Below, in pieces: positions 50,856 through 63,693 of a stretch of 64,000 nucleotides of DNA; positions within the stretch are counted from its first letter, which is position 1; the number at the start of each line of letters is the position of its first letter. The DNA lies in contig JACDQD010000105.1 of assembly GCA_019843655.1 (NCBI GenBank), positions 4,650,001 through 4,714,000 on the forward strand, written 5' to 3'. Under the pieces are notes generated by a model. The model made no database searches. It saw nothing but the letters and a program-made list of their open reading frames with translations, and was not told the DNA's origin. This stretch comes from Lethocerus indicus (lineage: Eukaryota; Arthropoda; Insecta; Hemiptera; Belostomatidae). The position numbers and the translations under genes were made by a program.

Positions 50856-51080
50856 ATGTCTTTCCATATTTATGACAATTTAATTGCTGATTTATTTTCT
50901 TCCTTTCAAAAAATATATTTTATTGCCAGAAATGTAGTCCGAGTACTCTGTAAATGTGGCATGAAACCCCGTTTATCCCCCCAAAATTACAATTGTAAAT
51001 TGGCCAAAACCCCCGGTTTTTTCCTTCAAAATTGCTCAAAAAGTGCCCAGAAACCCCGTTCTTTCTCGTTTTGCCCATGA
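50856..51080 (+). CDS. Open frame containing an in-frame repeat, unknown
   Basis: ATG at 50856 opens 74 codons ending in TGA. The first half is Phe/Ile-rich. The second half is crossed by the minisatellite at 50957-51076, and all three repeat units are read in the same frame (KPRLSPQNYNCKLA, KTPGFFLQNCSKSAQ, KPRSFSFCP) because the spacings are 42 and 45 bases, both multiples of three. This is what selection on a coding repeat would give, but with three units it could be chance. AATAAA just upstream (50832-50837) and no promoter make a gene start here uncertain. No family is recognised. Confidence 0.15.
   Translation: MSFHIYDNLIADLFSSFQKIYFIARNVVRVLCKCGMKPRLSPQNYNCKLAKTPGFFLQNCSKSAQKPRSFSFCP
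50957..51076 (+). repeat. Minisatellite, three units of 42-45 bp
   Basis: Three diverged units align on GAAACCCCG, CAAAACCCCCGG and GAAACCCCG at about 50963, 51005 and 51050. Each is followed by T-rich then AAAATT-type sequence. The words GTGGCATGAAACCCC and GTGCCCAGAAACCCC show the unit boundaries. It lies just upstream of a good acceptor-like site (TTTTTCTCTTTTAG, ending 51109). Confidence 0.65.
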
Positions 51081-51109
51081 GCGTTCTTGAATGGATTTTT
51101 CTCTTTTAG

Positions 51110-51329
51110 CCCAGTAAAAGGGACGCTCGGTGGATGTAGAAAAGCCGGAATATGTATGCGGTATTGTATGCAGAACATGTTGATTCACGCCGTAGATGTA
51201 GACGATTGGAGAGACAAAGGACTCAAAAATGGCCGCTTTATCCGGGAATGTAGGGCTGGAAAACTAAATCCGCTATTATACGAAGGCTTTGTCCTATATT
51301 TTTCTAGATATATGAAAAAGCATGATTGA
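51110..51329 (+). CDS. Weak candidate terminal exon, unknown
   Basis: A strong acceptor-like sequence (TTTTTCTCTTTTAG, AG at 51108-51109) is followed by a frame open for 73 codons to a TGA at 51327-51329. The product would start PVKGTLGGCRKAGICMRYC and end in YMKKHD. Composition is mixed and protein-like. No AATAAA is evident in the following 200 bp, no domain is recognised, and the frame has no ATG-initiated upstream partner I can tie to it. Confidence 0.15.
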
Positions 51330-54300
51330 GATCGCTGGAAGAATAAGCCACATTCCTTAAAATGTTTCTGACTTCATTTAACATAACATAACATGTTTAA
51401 TTAATACCGAATAGCAAATACTCTGCAAAAAAAACTCATAATAATCGTTGTCAAATGAGAGATATTCCACGACACGTGGATATTATTGCTGCGTCGACTA
51501 CTAACAGAGTACTATTGTCGACTGCAAAATGAAATCATTGGACTGAATCATATCCCTCTGTTGGATCATGGCTTTCTTGATGAATCACGAACAAATGAAC
51601 AAAATGAGTGTTCATAATGACTCCAATGACGAAAATTAACTGAAATCAGGGCACTGTACTGATTATTCTTGTGTTACCTTGCAGAGGAATGTAACAATAT
51701 GCTAAATAGCCGTCTAATTTGTTTCAAATGAATCTTATACCACACTGTCAGACTGTATGCTCGAGGAACTTTCCAGTAGCTTCTATCTGAACTTAAAGCT
51801 GTATGTGAAGCATTTACCGTTTTTCCATGTAGTTTGAGGTCCACAACTTTCGGTGATGAAACTCGACATCCCTTAGCTGGGTATTGTAAAGGACACGAGA
51901 GTAGAAAAAAAGCTTGACGGAGGGAGAGGGGCCAGCGGTGTTTGACCCATATCGGTTGGAGGAGGAGAACCGGGGCTTGTGGGTGGATCCACAGATTGGG
52001 CCCGCCACCGGGTCAAATTAGCCCCACGACCTCCCCTCTCTCTCAATCCCTTCTTCGCTCTCACTCTCTCGCCCTCTCTCCCTCTCCCCCCCCCTCTCTC
52101 TCTCTCTCTCTCACACCCCCTCTCTCGCTCTTCCCCTCTCACCCATCCCTCTCTTTTTCTCTTCGGTTCGCTATCTTTTAGAAACCTAGGCACGGCTAGG
52201 TCGGGCGTTGACCCTCCCGGGGGTGTGGTGGAGAGGTGGGGGGGGGCTCTCGCTCTCCTCCATCGAGTTATTAATCGTCCGAATTACCCCGAGGATTTGT
52301 CCGAATTAACGCCAATAGTCAATCATCACTGTGCGGACTTGCCGAAATCAAATTTCTAAGACATTTGAGCCAGTGCTGATGTGTCGAGCTATCGTGTCAA
52401 CAAATATTTAATGTAATATTTTAAACGTCTCGACCTATCGGACGGCCAATATTTTTCTGTTTCTATTCTGTGCCCGAAATCTGCCAAAAATTCGTATGTA
52501 CAAAATAACACACGTCGCCGAAAATACTTCTCTGATTTTTTATCACGTTTTTTTCCAGTCTTAGCCCGCAATGATGAGGCATAAATTGGCTCAGTACTAA
52601 AGGTTAAAGGACCAGTCGCCAGGCATAGTATTGAGAGCAAACCTTTCACATATGTCAACGTGAAGAGAGAATGAAAGCACTGTCTTAATCGGACCTATTA
52701 TCCATATATCCTTTGGCCTTACTTATAAAATCTGGCGTTACTATCTGGCCTTACTATAAATTCGGAGCGTTGGGTTACGTAACATTTTTTAAATCGTACG
52801 TATTATTTAAGAATTTTTCCGGTCGTGCTATATCAAGGGAAATTGTCGATGGAGAAGTGTACATGACCGAAATCACGTCCGCCAAGTTGTCCCCATTTTT
52901 GTGTGTGTACCTCCCTCCTGCCTTTGAACCCTCCCCGTACGGGGGCACCCTGTGCGGGGTTAAATGGACAGTAGCCAGGTATAAAACCGGTCCGATTGCC
53001 GATTGCATATTTCATAACCTGACATTCATTGTGCCCAATAAACAGAAAAATACTCACAAAAGGGACGGGCCTCTTGTCTCAATGGCAACTCCGGGAGCTG
53101 GCGCAGGTTTTGAAAATATTATGCTCTTTACCTCCGGTCACTATTGTTGTCCACCGATCCGTGTGCCCAGGAGATGTATCGGGGTCGATAACATTTCATA
53201 TTTATCTATGGCACGAACATTAAATCAATGGGCAATGATCTAGGGCTCGGATCTTCTCTCGACCTACATTGTCAGAGGTATTTCGTTTTTGTGGTCCTTA
53301 CTATAACCACAACCGCCTTTCTTAAGAAAAAAAAGAAAACCGAAAAAATACCCTGACCCGATATGTCCCAGGCTTAACGAGTCTGCGAAATTCTGATGCC
53401 CCAGATGATCGAATTACACTCACATATTTATGTATCCAAGTAGCGAAAACAACTAATAAATATCGTAAATCTTGTACTTTTTACTGCTACTTTTTAATTC
53501 AATTCCTATTCGTTCTATAGAATTTCGGGATATCAGGTAAACGTCATAAATCTATCTCTGCCGGCAGATTTGTTCATGATGACAAGTCCGCGTATGGAAA
53601 GGACATTGTTACAATAAGCAGCCTAATACCAACCAGAGAATAAATGTCTTTTTTCATTGAAATGACATAAATTTAGCTTTTTGATAACATTCCCAGTAAT
53701 TTATTTTCTGAAAATCTTTTCTCAATAAGGATCATTATTTTGATGAAAACAGAACGTTGAGAATAACGTTGCTGGTCTTCAAATTCATTAGGAACCGCCG
53801 AGCCGGATACAGGGACAAGTTGAAGGAGTGAACAAAAGGAAGTTTATCACAATCTGAAAGTTATCACCGACCAGATTATTTACACGTGGTAGCTTTTAAA
53901 TGGACATAATAATAATGTTGTGGGGCGTCGAGACGAACCGAATCAACATCGATATAATCAACGCTGCGTGACTTTTCCTCGGAGATTTAGAACAGCGCCG
54001 ACAATTCGCAGCTGTTGCAGTTGTTTAAAATATTCTTAACTCTCCCAATTTATTTTCGTGTCCGAGATGCATGGTTGAAATCGTCAGAAAGAAGGTAAGC
54101 AGTTATCAATTTTTTATTAAAAGTAAGTCACAGTAATCAAATTAAAAAATGAAAGAACGACGAGGAAATACCAATTGCAATCCTATTTAGAATTTTATCG
54201 AGTCAAATTCACAATTTAATTCAAAGTAATTTGAAACCGAGTGGAGAACGCGTAATTTCGAGCACAGAAAATTAGAGCAATGCTTATAATCGTCCTTCTT

Positions 54301-54883
54301 AATAGTACCGATTAAACATTCCGTGCGGAACCAACCGATTTATGCATTATATTTTTGTTTCGTTCATAAAAAATTTCCTACATCATTTCATGCGGGACAA
54401 CGAGAGGTTAACGGACCCTGTCCTGGGACAGTCCGACTCGGTACTTTCCCCGTCGAATTGGAAAGTAGAAATCACGAATATCCACTATCTGAGAGGCAAA
54501 GTCGCCGGGTGTTACAAAAAAGGCCGGTAAAAGCTATCGGTTTTAGAGGAAAAAAAATATAGGCGAGGAAATTCGGACAGTGAGGCGAAGGTCGGAAAGG
54601 CTGGCAATCCGGACTTCCGATCTGGGCCCTCGATGGGGCCAATATCGCGCCGATAAGCAGTGTGGTACCGAATTCCCGAGCCCGATATCCGCGATGACTC
54701 GGAAACAAAATAACGGGCAGATTCTTTCTTCCGGCAGAGCTTTCTCTTCAGAAAATACGCCCGGGTTCAAAGAACAAGTCGGTTGGGGGACGACCCACGT
54801 CACGGGCGACAATCAACAAACATTCGCTCGGAACGATGTAGACTGGATCTCGCGCTGATCAATATATTACCGAATGCTGTTAA
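51330..54883. other. Gene-free stretch with a CT-rich tract
   Basis: AT-rich with GC-rich parts at 51910-52290, 52880-53160 and 54400-54850. The 176-codon plus-strand frame at 52713-53243 is the longest non-repetitive frame outside a GC island. It starts with TTG, its first ATG is at 52863, it has no recognised domain, and its length is within what I expect by chance in 64 kb and six frames. Frames at 54342-54530 and 54580-54858 are likewise unrecognised. Confidence 0.45.
52031..52162 (+). repeat. CT-rich low-complexity tract
   Basis: About 130 bp of pyrimidine-rich DNA with CTCTCT runs, a C9 run near 52086-52094 and CTCTCG/CCCTC words. The mirrored open frames here encode Ser/Pro/Leu or Arg/Glu runs. 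Confidence 0.9.
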
Positions 54884-54943
54884 CGATGGCGAGAAGCCCA
54901 AACCGGTCTAGCGTAGGGCCAAATCAGCGAGTAGATCCCAAAA
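54884..54943 (+). repeat. GCCGAAAC-signature interspersed repeat, copy 2
   Basis: The closest relative of the segment at 11551-11610: CGATGGCGAGAAGCCCAAAC then CGGTCTAGCGTAGGGCCAAA, with ACCGGTCTAGC identical in both. The core has CCCAAAC where the other copy has GCCGAAAC. The GC-rich frames just upstream (54342-54858) could be part of the same element; I cannot confirm this. Confidence 0.6.
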
Positions 54944-57900
54944 GAGTCACGAAACTGGTATTTTAAATCGATACAAATGTATATATACTTGCGTTTAAAG
55001 CAGTCGCATAGAATTTGTCATAATTGTGCCGGCTGGAGGATGAAGCAACTCTCACTGATTGCTGCAAACAACAGAGCCACGTGACCGGCGATAAGTAATA
55101 TTGGGACTGACTAATAGCCCTAATTGTTAGGACAAACTGTATTTCTCACTATTCGCCATACTCGAAGCTTGGATGTTGACAGTCGGTTGTAAAATGCGTT
55201 GTTGTTATGAATGTTAGAACGTTGTAAAAAATCGGCCGTTAAAGATGTTTATTGAGAGGCATACCTTCGAGAAATAGATTTTCCGATATTTCACTCGTTT
55301 CATGTATGATTGAAATAGTACAGTATCGTTTGCCGAAAGTATAGCGACTTTGACCGAAAAATGCGGGACTGATTATAAAAAATATTTATTTACCGGTCAA
55401 AACTTATTGTGACGCGAAAGAACATTACATTCAATCGTAATAATGTATTATTAATTTGTTTTGTGTTTCGTATCGCGTTTGCCTAGTGTGCAAAAGTATC
55501 GAGTGTTGTTTTAAACGAGAAAACTGAATCTCAAGTTTCGACATCTGCAACTAAACGAGTGTACATTTTAAATGTTCTCATGTTAAACAGCTTGCAGAAC
55601 CCCCGCCGGGTTGGGCCGGAGGCGATGGGGGCGCGCTTACGCGAGTTTTGAATTTCGCGTGTAACGATACAATAGGGCTTTACCCCCGAACCTTCGTTGG
55701 CCATAATTTTGCGTAACGGCAATTGAATTTGACACTCGATATCAAATTTCGATACCGATAGCACTGGGGTCTGAAATTACAAGTGGTGAGGCCATCGGCC
55801 GTAGAATATCGAGGAGGCATTAACGTAAATTGTACTCGAGCCCAACTTCCCGTCCCTCGACCGGCGCGTAACCTAACGTAAAACGAATTGAGCTACCGAA
55901 ATTCAACATAAGACACGGAATTAAATCGAGGGTGTGAAAATAGGACCTTTTTGGGAGAGCTGTGTCTCGGACTGTCGTATATCTTATCCGACATTAATGC
56001 CATTAAAATGCTATTCATGGGCTACCGACCGTCGTTTGTGCCTCCCCGAGTCGAGATTTTCTTTTTATCGCCACATTTACGATAATTAAATTCGGAGAAC
56101 ATTTTTGGAACTACCGATTCGTCCCACGGGAAAATAACATTTTTAAACTCGTGTGCATTTGTATTCATCGGAGCATTCGAATGCAAAAAATGAGTATACA
56201 TTTCTATAATACACGAAATCTACTGAATAACGATTGACTTCATATTTGTCTGTAACCGAACAGTTTAAACTATGAGATCGCACATCTTTGTTTTAGCTAT
56301 TCGGATCTAATCGTTGTTTATAATTTGTTTGGCCATCGCGTTTACGTTCTCAGCCGAAGAAGTACAATACGAATTTATTTTCATTCGATTAATTTTTTTA
56401 TTTCTATTATTTAACACTTTCCGAGATACGGATGGCGGCAAAGACGACTTCTAAAATGAAATGAATTTTTCTGGAGTTCATAGTTCCGCTGGCTATTCGG
56501 AACCGGCTAAACGGTACATGATAAGATGTGAGTTGTTAAGAAGTCACCGATGTTTTTTACATAACTGAAAAATGCGGTGATTCGGCAGTAAAGGAATAAA
56601 TTGCTGATAACGGGTCTCGGTCAGGTGGGTCCGAAAGGTGGGATCTGTCGGGATCGAGCTTGGAAATGAGCCCGAGCGAGGTGTCCTGTGACGTGGGAAA
56701 AACGATTTGTTTTCCAACTTCTGTCCCGTCCCTGATTCACACGCTCGGCCCTCCCACCGGAAAAGCGAAATATCGGCTCACGGCTTTTCCTGGCCGGGTG
56801 ACGACAAAACTGTTTCAGCTGTTTTAGCGACTATCTGATCTCTATTTATAGCCGACCGACCGACCCACCGCTCGGGCCTAAACAATAATAAAATCCGCCA
56901 AGTGGAAAGGAATGAATCGCCCGAACATTAGTCAGCCCCGGACAGATAAGATTAAGGCGTTTGCTCTTATCGTTAAAAAGTTTGCGTCCAGCGCAAATGT
57001 TTTATTTTCGTTCGTTACGAATCTCAATTATCGGGCGTGGACGAACGGAAAGGGAATATTAACCGCTCGTGAGGGAGACCTTCACCAGCATTCAAGAACC
57101 GAAAATCAGTGTCGCCGAATCGCGTCCTAAAACGGCTTTGCCCAAATGTACAGAAAGAAGTTCGGTCACAATTTCATGAAATGTGGTCATAACATATTAG
57201 CGATTCGCATCGCGCCAATTCTCAACCCTTTTAGGTTGATTTGAGCTAAGTTCTGGCTTACGTGCGGATGTCTAGAGACGCGTGTAAAAGGTATAAACAG
57301 TAATTGATATCCGAATCGTCGGCCGTCGGAAATCCTGTACATGAGGCGTCGGCTCTCCGCAACCGTGACGAGAGCCAACCGACGATATCCCCTTGCACGG
57401 TACGAAACGGAAATTAACCGGTGTAATTAAACACCCGCATTTGCCAATAATGGCAATATTCGCCCATGTCCGTGGGCAGGGTCAATGGGAATCTCAAGGT
57501 CCTCAAGGCTCATCTCCTCTCTTCCGATTACCGCCACGTTCTCCGAGGTGCAGTGTGCGCACTGTCGCGCGGTAATCCACCTCGTTTCCGCCACACTTAC
57601 CTGTCTTATGTTACGCGGTACGCGATTTCCTGTATTCGGTTACCGCTTTTTCCGCCCATTCCTTTTTTCTTTTCTATGACGCTATTTCTGCGGAAGAAAT
57701 ATGAAAAAAATTTGCACCGCAAATGCAAAATGAAGGGAGGGGAGATTCCTGATAAAACTCAATTATTTCATTACCGAATATAACCCTGTGGAATAAATGT
57801 GTACAGTAATGGAGCAATAAATGAAAGAATACAAACTTTCAACGTCCCTATATGCCAACTCGGGAGGTCTTTTTCATCAACAGGGATGTTTATTAAAAAA

Positions 57901-60111
57901 AAACTCTTCTATCTTAATTTTTTTAAATCTTAGGTAAGCGGAGTGCCGATTATTTTAACCGAATTATTTAAGAGTTCTCTCTCGCCTTCGAAGTTTCCGT
58001 TGTCGGGCTCCGGGACGTCGGGTCGTCACACTTCTCAGGATCCAAATTGAAACCTCCTATCTCCTTTTACCGGTAACCCGATAGCCATCGACCTGGAAAA
58101 GAGAACCAGATCGCGTGCCGAGAGGGACGCGGGCCGACCGCCCTCACCCCGAGCCACCGCAACGACATGATTCGAACCGAATTTTCGAAAAATTTTCGAA
58201 AAACGCGAACGTCCGGTACCGGCGGTAAGGAAACACTCGCGTTGTTTGTTAAATAGTACAGTTCTGGAGGGTACTGAAAGCCGAGAGGTTGAAAGCTGAA
58301 AAGTAGAACGTGCTCACGTGCACGGTTGAACGATTTTAGATCTATAAGCCGTAACTCGGGGCGTGTGGTCGACTCATTTGTCTTTTTTCTCCCTTTCCCG
58401 AAGAGATCAATCCCGTTTAAGTTGAAAAGTAGACTAAAACATCTGCTTCTATCCCGGCTGCATAACTAACGGTCACCACCGCGGAAGAACCACTGTTAAC
58501 AGAGAAAGAAACGGCCCTGTCCAAGAATTAAACGATTATGATACCGACAAGATATTGTACTATAAGGCTTCAGAAAATTGTCTAATTAATATATGGGATA
58601 TTGTATGTTCACACTAATCGTTCGTTGCCCCATATTATAATAACTACTTCGTCGACAAATGTTTTATATTCGAATAAATTCAAATTGCAATAGTAGTGTT
58701 AAATTAGTTATTAGCGTAATTTTGAGTCAAAGTGGCTCTTACTATTAACTAATGCAGGTTTTTCCCCCGATAAACAATCCAAATCCGCAAGGTCAAATTT
58801 AAGACAAAGTGCATTGAATGCCTCCAGTGTAGTTGACCAATAAAGATGCCGGTTTCATATTGGCTACAGTCCTTGGTTCCTAATCATAGCTGATACGCGT
58901 CAAACGAGGTCGATCACAAGGACAGATCTCGGATGTGCTGTTTACACGAGCCCCATTCCCAATGTAAATCAGATGTAATAATTCCACTGAAAATGGCAGA
59001 CCTATGAGAGGAGATCACGTGCTCGTCGAGTGGACGGACGCTTATGCTAAACGCCCCTACTGTTCTTGCTGTACAGGCTATTGCAAACGTGACCAGATTT
59101 TCCTGCGGGCTTGTTTAAATAATTCATTTTTATTTATATTTGAGTTTTAGCCAAAACCGAATTACCGTGCCATGTTTTTGTCTTCTCCTCCAACTTCATT
59201 TCAATTAGAAGAAAAACAGCCAGTGGTACGTTTAAGGGAGGACTCATTGACTAGTGAAAATCAACTTACTTTTGTTGTTAGTCCGTAGTATTTTGCCCGG
59301 GGCGATATGGGACAGTGTTTGTAGGATAAAAGAATATTAATGGTGGGAAAACTTGGATTGCAAGGATTGTTAAATTAGGAGCGTTAGTAAAATCGTCAAC
59401 AAATGAAAATTGGGTCGTTGCTCGCGGAACGTGATTTTTCATAAAAACCTTTGAGGAATTCACTAAAAATATTTCTGTTTTCATTCCAGTTTAGGAATGC
59501 GGTGGTAACCCGCAAGCGCTTGGGGTATTATTACTTCTGACTCCGTTCACTTATTCGGCTCAGTCGCAACCCGTCAAAAAATCAGTATTCTTTTCATTGC
59601 ATTATCGAGGTAGCCAACGTGCAAATGTGCGTTACCAATTTAATTCGAAAACCCGAAACTGATGTACCAAATAATCGGGTCGGCACTGTAGTGACGAATA
59701 ACGAATAATCTATTTGTCCTATATGGCAAAGAATCATTTATCACAATCCCTATTAGACCCGTTGACATTATATAAATTGTGTGTGAAAATAAATTGGTCG
59801 AGTTAAAGCACGGTTTGGCCCGATCGAAGCGTACAGAGAACGAACTGACTTCTAATGAGTGCACAATATTGTGAAGTCACGACCGAGGCAAATTCCTAGC
59901 GTCGGAGGCCGGTTGAACAGACTGGGTCAATCGGAAGTATGAAAGGCGTCCTATTAATAAATTTAATGTTTTATTTTAATGAGAGAACGGTGCGAGTTGT
60001 GCCGCCGCCGCGGGGTCGGCGCCTGCATCAACCGTCCCACAAAACCTTTATACTTCCGCGTATCATATAAATTATTTGCTAAATCAATAGTCAAGAGAAT
60101 TAATTATGTTA

Positions 60112-60118
<7 letters not shown>
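54944..60118. other. Stretch holding one weak reading-frame candidate
   Basis: Alternating AT-rich DNA and CpG-rich islands (about 55580-55900, 56590-57120, 57290-57640, 57950-58240, 58310-58400). A direct repeat of TTTTCGAAAAA occurs at 58182-58203. An imperfect inverted repeat, CGTCGG-CTCTC against GAGAGCC-CCGACG, lies at about 57348-57385. Apart from the frame at 57466 nothing gene-like is supported. Confidence 0.4.
57466..57783 (+). CDS. Weak candidate small open frame, unknown
   Basis: ATG at 57466 (context CGCCCATGT) opens 105 codons to TAA. The product begins MSVGRVNGNLKVLKAHLLSS, has a hydrophobic Phe/Pro/Leu segment about residues 55-75 (a possible membrane segment) and a Lys-rich end. 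Two AATAAA hexamers follow at 57792-57797 and 57816-57821, unusually close to the stop for a poly(A) signal. The first half lies in a CpG-rich island. No family is recognised; probably chance. Confidence 0.12.
   Translation: MSVGRVNGNLKVLKAHLLSSDYRHVLRGAVCALSRGNPPRFRHTYLSYVTRYAISCIRLPLFPPIPFFFSMTLFLRKKYEKNLHRKCKMKGGEIPDKTQLFHYRI

Positions 60119-60158
<40 letters not shown>
60119..60158 (+). repeat. (AT)n microsatellite
   Basis: An uninterrupted AT dinucleotide run of about 20 units. The frame at 59979-60212 crosses it as an Ile-Tyr run and is not a gene. Confidence 0.95.
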
Positions 60159-60161
<3 letters not shown>

Positions 60162-61284
60162 CATATAACACAATATGTTAGCGAGGCACCTACTCATGCT
60201 ACTAGACGATGAAACCACATTTAGTTACACAAATCATTTACTGTATGAAGGATGAACGATTTGGGGGACACAATTGTGGATTCTGGAAGTTCAAATTTAC
60301 TGATGTGGTGTCGAATCATGAGCACTAGAGATTGAACGGAGTTCGGGCGTGGAAAGCTGACTATATTTATCGGTCTTTCAGGCCGATCTGGAAATGTTTG
60401 TGTCTTATTTTAAATAGAAATATTGACGGACAATTTTTGTCTGGTGTACATAGAAAATAAATTGCTAAATATACGGTGCTCTCTGTAAATTTAATCGGAT
60501 TTGGTCATGTCCGACTAGGACACTCATTCAGCTGTTGAAGGGACTGAATCAATCCCTTAGGAAGGGCGGTACGAACTGGGTACGTGCCCCACTGTACGGT
60601 GTTACTTGTCGTCCCGCCCTTGCGATAACATTGACTTATTTACAATTTGACTACAAGAAGCCTAATCCTTGACCCAATACCCCGGCCGGATAGGGCACTG
60701 CCGGCAGACGAATTGAGAATTTCAAACAAAGATATAATCATTACTAAACAAATTGATTTTGATAAGTTTACTGTCTTTAAAAATATACAATTAGGACACT
60801 AAATAGAAGGCCACATTTAAAATCGTGTTCATGAATAATTCATAGTACTTGCGGCAAATAAATAAATCAATAACTACGAGGGAAACAGTAAAAATCAATT
60901 CCAAAATTGTTGTATTTTGGTGGGAATTTGTCTACCTAAAGAATAAGCTGGTATAATTTTATACATTTTTTTATGTATATTATTATCATGTTTATTAATG
61001 GTTGGGCCAATCCGCCGTAAATAGGTGTTCTTTTCACGTAAACTGAGAGTTTGTTGTTCAACCGGTAAACAATTTGAAAATATTTAAAATAATAAACAAC
61101 GTTAAACTGGAGAAACTAAAAACTTATTATATTACATAGTTTTAGTTTCGTTCATTCCACAATGTTTTGACGACTTACTTTTATTATTACATACATCAAT
61201 TCTCCTCAGACCTTACCAAAATTCTGTACTGTAAATTGTTAATCTACTGGGAAAATATTCTGCTGTCAGAAAATTTTCTATGAT

Positions 61285-61476
61285 ATGGTAGAATCGCCGC
61301 GCCTGTTACGGCCCGTGTATTTGGATTGGATAGTTACAAGTCGTAACTTGACAATGTTATCGTTATCATACCGAATAGTTTCGGTTTCGAAAGAAATTCG
61401 TGACGCAGTCGAGCGGTTCTGGACAGGACCGGATGAAATACGATTGCCCGATCTGATGGAAAGATATGCGGCATAG
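61285..61476 (+). CDS. Weak candidate short open frame, unknown
   Basis: ATG at 61285 opens 63 codons to TAG. The last third (SKEIRDAVERFWTGPDEIRL) is acidic and amphipathic like a helical protein segment. Codon third positions are mixed. There is no recognised domain, splice partner, promoter or poly(A) signal, and the length is well within chance. Confidence 0.13.
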   Translation: MVESPRLLRPVYLDWIVTSRNLTMLSLSYRIVSVSKEIRDAVERFWTGPDEIRLPDLMERYAA

Positions 61477-62048
61477 TTTCATTTAAATCGGACTCGTGTG
61501 CCGGTATGGAGTTATCGTCCGATTGCGACACACGGTTTGCCGGCGAACAGCGATGCCCGGTCGAATTCAAATACTGTTTGTAAGCTAGTCCATAAAATTA
61601 CAATTATCCCACTTGAAATTGATTGTGCCCGAGTGATGACGGGCGAAAAAAAGGAAGGATAAATTGACGCTGTCAACTTGTGACACGTATTTTTTTATTC
61701 GTTCGGAATGCGCGTTTACGCGGAATCCGGTCATTACGGCTTTCCGAATGGTAACTCCTAATTTTCCATTTTAATGGACTCGTTCCCAGGAATAATGTTT
61801 ATATTGTCCGGCCGTGGCCGGAATACACATTTTTATAACCAGCGAGTACGCCCAGCGATTTTTGTTTAAAGTCATTTTGAACGAGATTCAACATTTCGCC
61901 ATTTATTTCAGTAATAATCTGAATAATATAGCGCGTGGACTATTATGCCGAATATTGTTATATTCGCTTATCTTGGTTAAGCCATCCCTACAGGCCTCCC
62001 TACTTTCAATATAGTAGTCTTCTATCTTTAACACTAACAGAATACTAC

Positions 62049-62078
62049 TGAAGACGGTGAAAAAGCGGAAACGTGCCT
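62049..62078 (+). repeat. GCCGAAAC-signature repeat fragment
   Basis: CTGAAGACGGTGAAAAAGCG followed by GAAACGTGCC follows the layout (T)GAAGACGG...GCGGAAACGT shared with 24739 and 42433. Short and diverged. Confidence 0.3.
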
Positions 62079-63372
62079 ACAAATAGAAAGCGTTAAGACA
62101 CGAGTGCTGACGGGAATGGCTCTGACAGAGCAGACTGGATATACCTTTGTTAATTTACTACAAATTGATCAAATCCGTGTTTGTTGTGGAATTATTTACA
62201 GGGTATTTTCGTTATGTTTCTGTCTACAAATGAGCCTGTAAATCTAACGGGGTTGAAGTGTGAAATCCTTCATTTGTTTTGACATCTCATACCCTAATCC
62301 TCGAGTTTGGGCTCCGGTGAGAGGTGAGTATTGTTTAGAAACCTCTCAGTTCTATTTACCTGGGGATGGAGCCCGAAACCGTCGACCGAAGAGCCAGAAC
62401 GCTATGGCTTGGCCGCAAATTTATAATGACCTTTTTATATCTTTAGATACATATTATATTCGATATTTAGGTCGAAATTCACAATTAACACGCTCCTTAT
62501 TAGGCGCGAGATTCTTTTATACTTTATAAGGGGTTACCACACTCGGATCGTTTTGTTGCCACAACGAAGTGTGACCTGGGAAATTCTATAATCCAGATGT
62601 GAATTCAAACAGAATGTTTAAAACAAGAACAGAGGTTGAAGTTAACAGAATGTTTAAATTTAAAATAAGCAAATAGGTTCGATAAATAACCTATTCTATT
62701 CCCGGTTTACCTCTCCGCATGTTTGTTCGCGTGTCGTCGGTAGGTAAACTCCAGGCTCTAATTGCACGTAAGGTTGTAATCTCTAGAAAGAAAAAGAAAT
62801 AAGCCCGTTCCAAGCACTTTCAACAGTCCGTGTAATCGGTCGTAGATCCGCTCGGAGATAAAACTCGGGGCGTAAACAAACGTTCGGCTGTCGGGCAGTG
62901 TTGACAACTGAAAAGGTCATGAACCGATTGCAGATCGGTGGGCATGAGATTAGAGTTCATCTGTGAGATACCAGGAGTGGGTTGTGACGGTGAATCGGTG
63001 GCGAGGGACGGAGGGGGGGCCCTCCCAACAGTCGTTAGGTAACAGTTTAACGAACCGAACGCCCTAACGAGGCTCAAGTCCTACTTTTTTCTGTTCCCTC
63101 CCCGATTATCTTCTCAACGTCTCGTACCCCTACCATACGAGCTCTATTGATATAGGTGCTAGCCTCGCCTACGTCACAAGGCTCCTGGGCCTACCCAATC
63201 GTACCACACAGGTAACAATTGTTTTCATTCGATTAGAATTTTGAATATGAGCGTTGAAATTCTTCAACGAATTGTGATATTTACTCGCCACTGCTTCGTG
63301 ATGACATTTCGAGCCGTCGCAGACCCTAGAAAAGGTATCTTAAATAAATTTTACGCGTAAAGAAAAATGTCT

Positions 63373-63693
63373 TCACACTTCGCTAAACTTAGGCGTCGCT
63401 ACAAATAATACGAATCTTCTCTTTTTTATTGTTGCATAGTTTATTTTTAAGAGATTACGACCGTGCAAAGATTTCGCATTATATGATTCCCGTGGTACTG
63501 TAGGACGGTTTATGCTCAAATGACTTTGTGGGGGATGGGGAGGAGTAAAGTTAACCGCCCTCCCCCCTATGAACATAATAAAACGATTGAAAAATCTTGG
63601 GAATTTTCGGCATTCCTTTCTTGTAATTCTTCCAAACTTTGCCAAATAAATGACACGGTAAAACCCAAGGATACCGAAAATATCTTTCTGCAT
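63373..63693 (-). CDS. Weak candidate open frame, unknown
   Basis: On the minus strand the frame is open for 131 codons (63373-63768). The first ATG (63691-63693) gives 106 residues beginning MQKDIFGILGFYRVIYLAKF and ending in KFSEV. It is basic and rich in Phe, Ile and Arg. This is long for DNA this AT-rich, but AATAAA hexamers lie inside the frame and no domain is recognised. A fragment of an unrecognised element is possible. Confidence 0.13.
   Translation of the reverse strand: MQKDIFGILGFYRVIYLAKFGRITRKECRKFPRFFNRFIMFIGGRAVNFTPPHPPQSHLSINRPTVPRESYNAKSLHGRNLLKINYATIKKRRFVLFVATPKFSEV

Noticed and set aside
52713..53243. 176-codon plus-strand open frame
   Set aside because: It starts with TTG and the first ATG leaves 126 codons. 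No domain, start context or splice partner. My rough estimate is that about one such frame is expected by chance in 64 kb and six frames.
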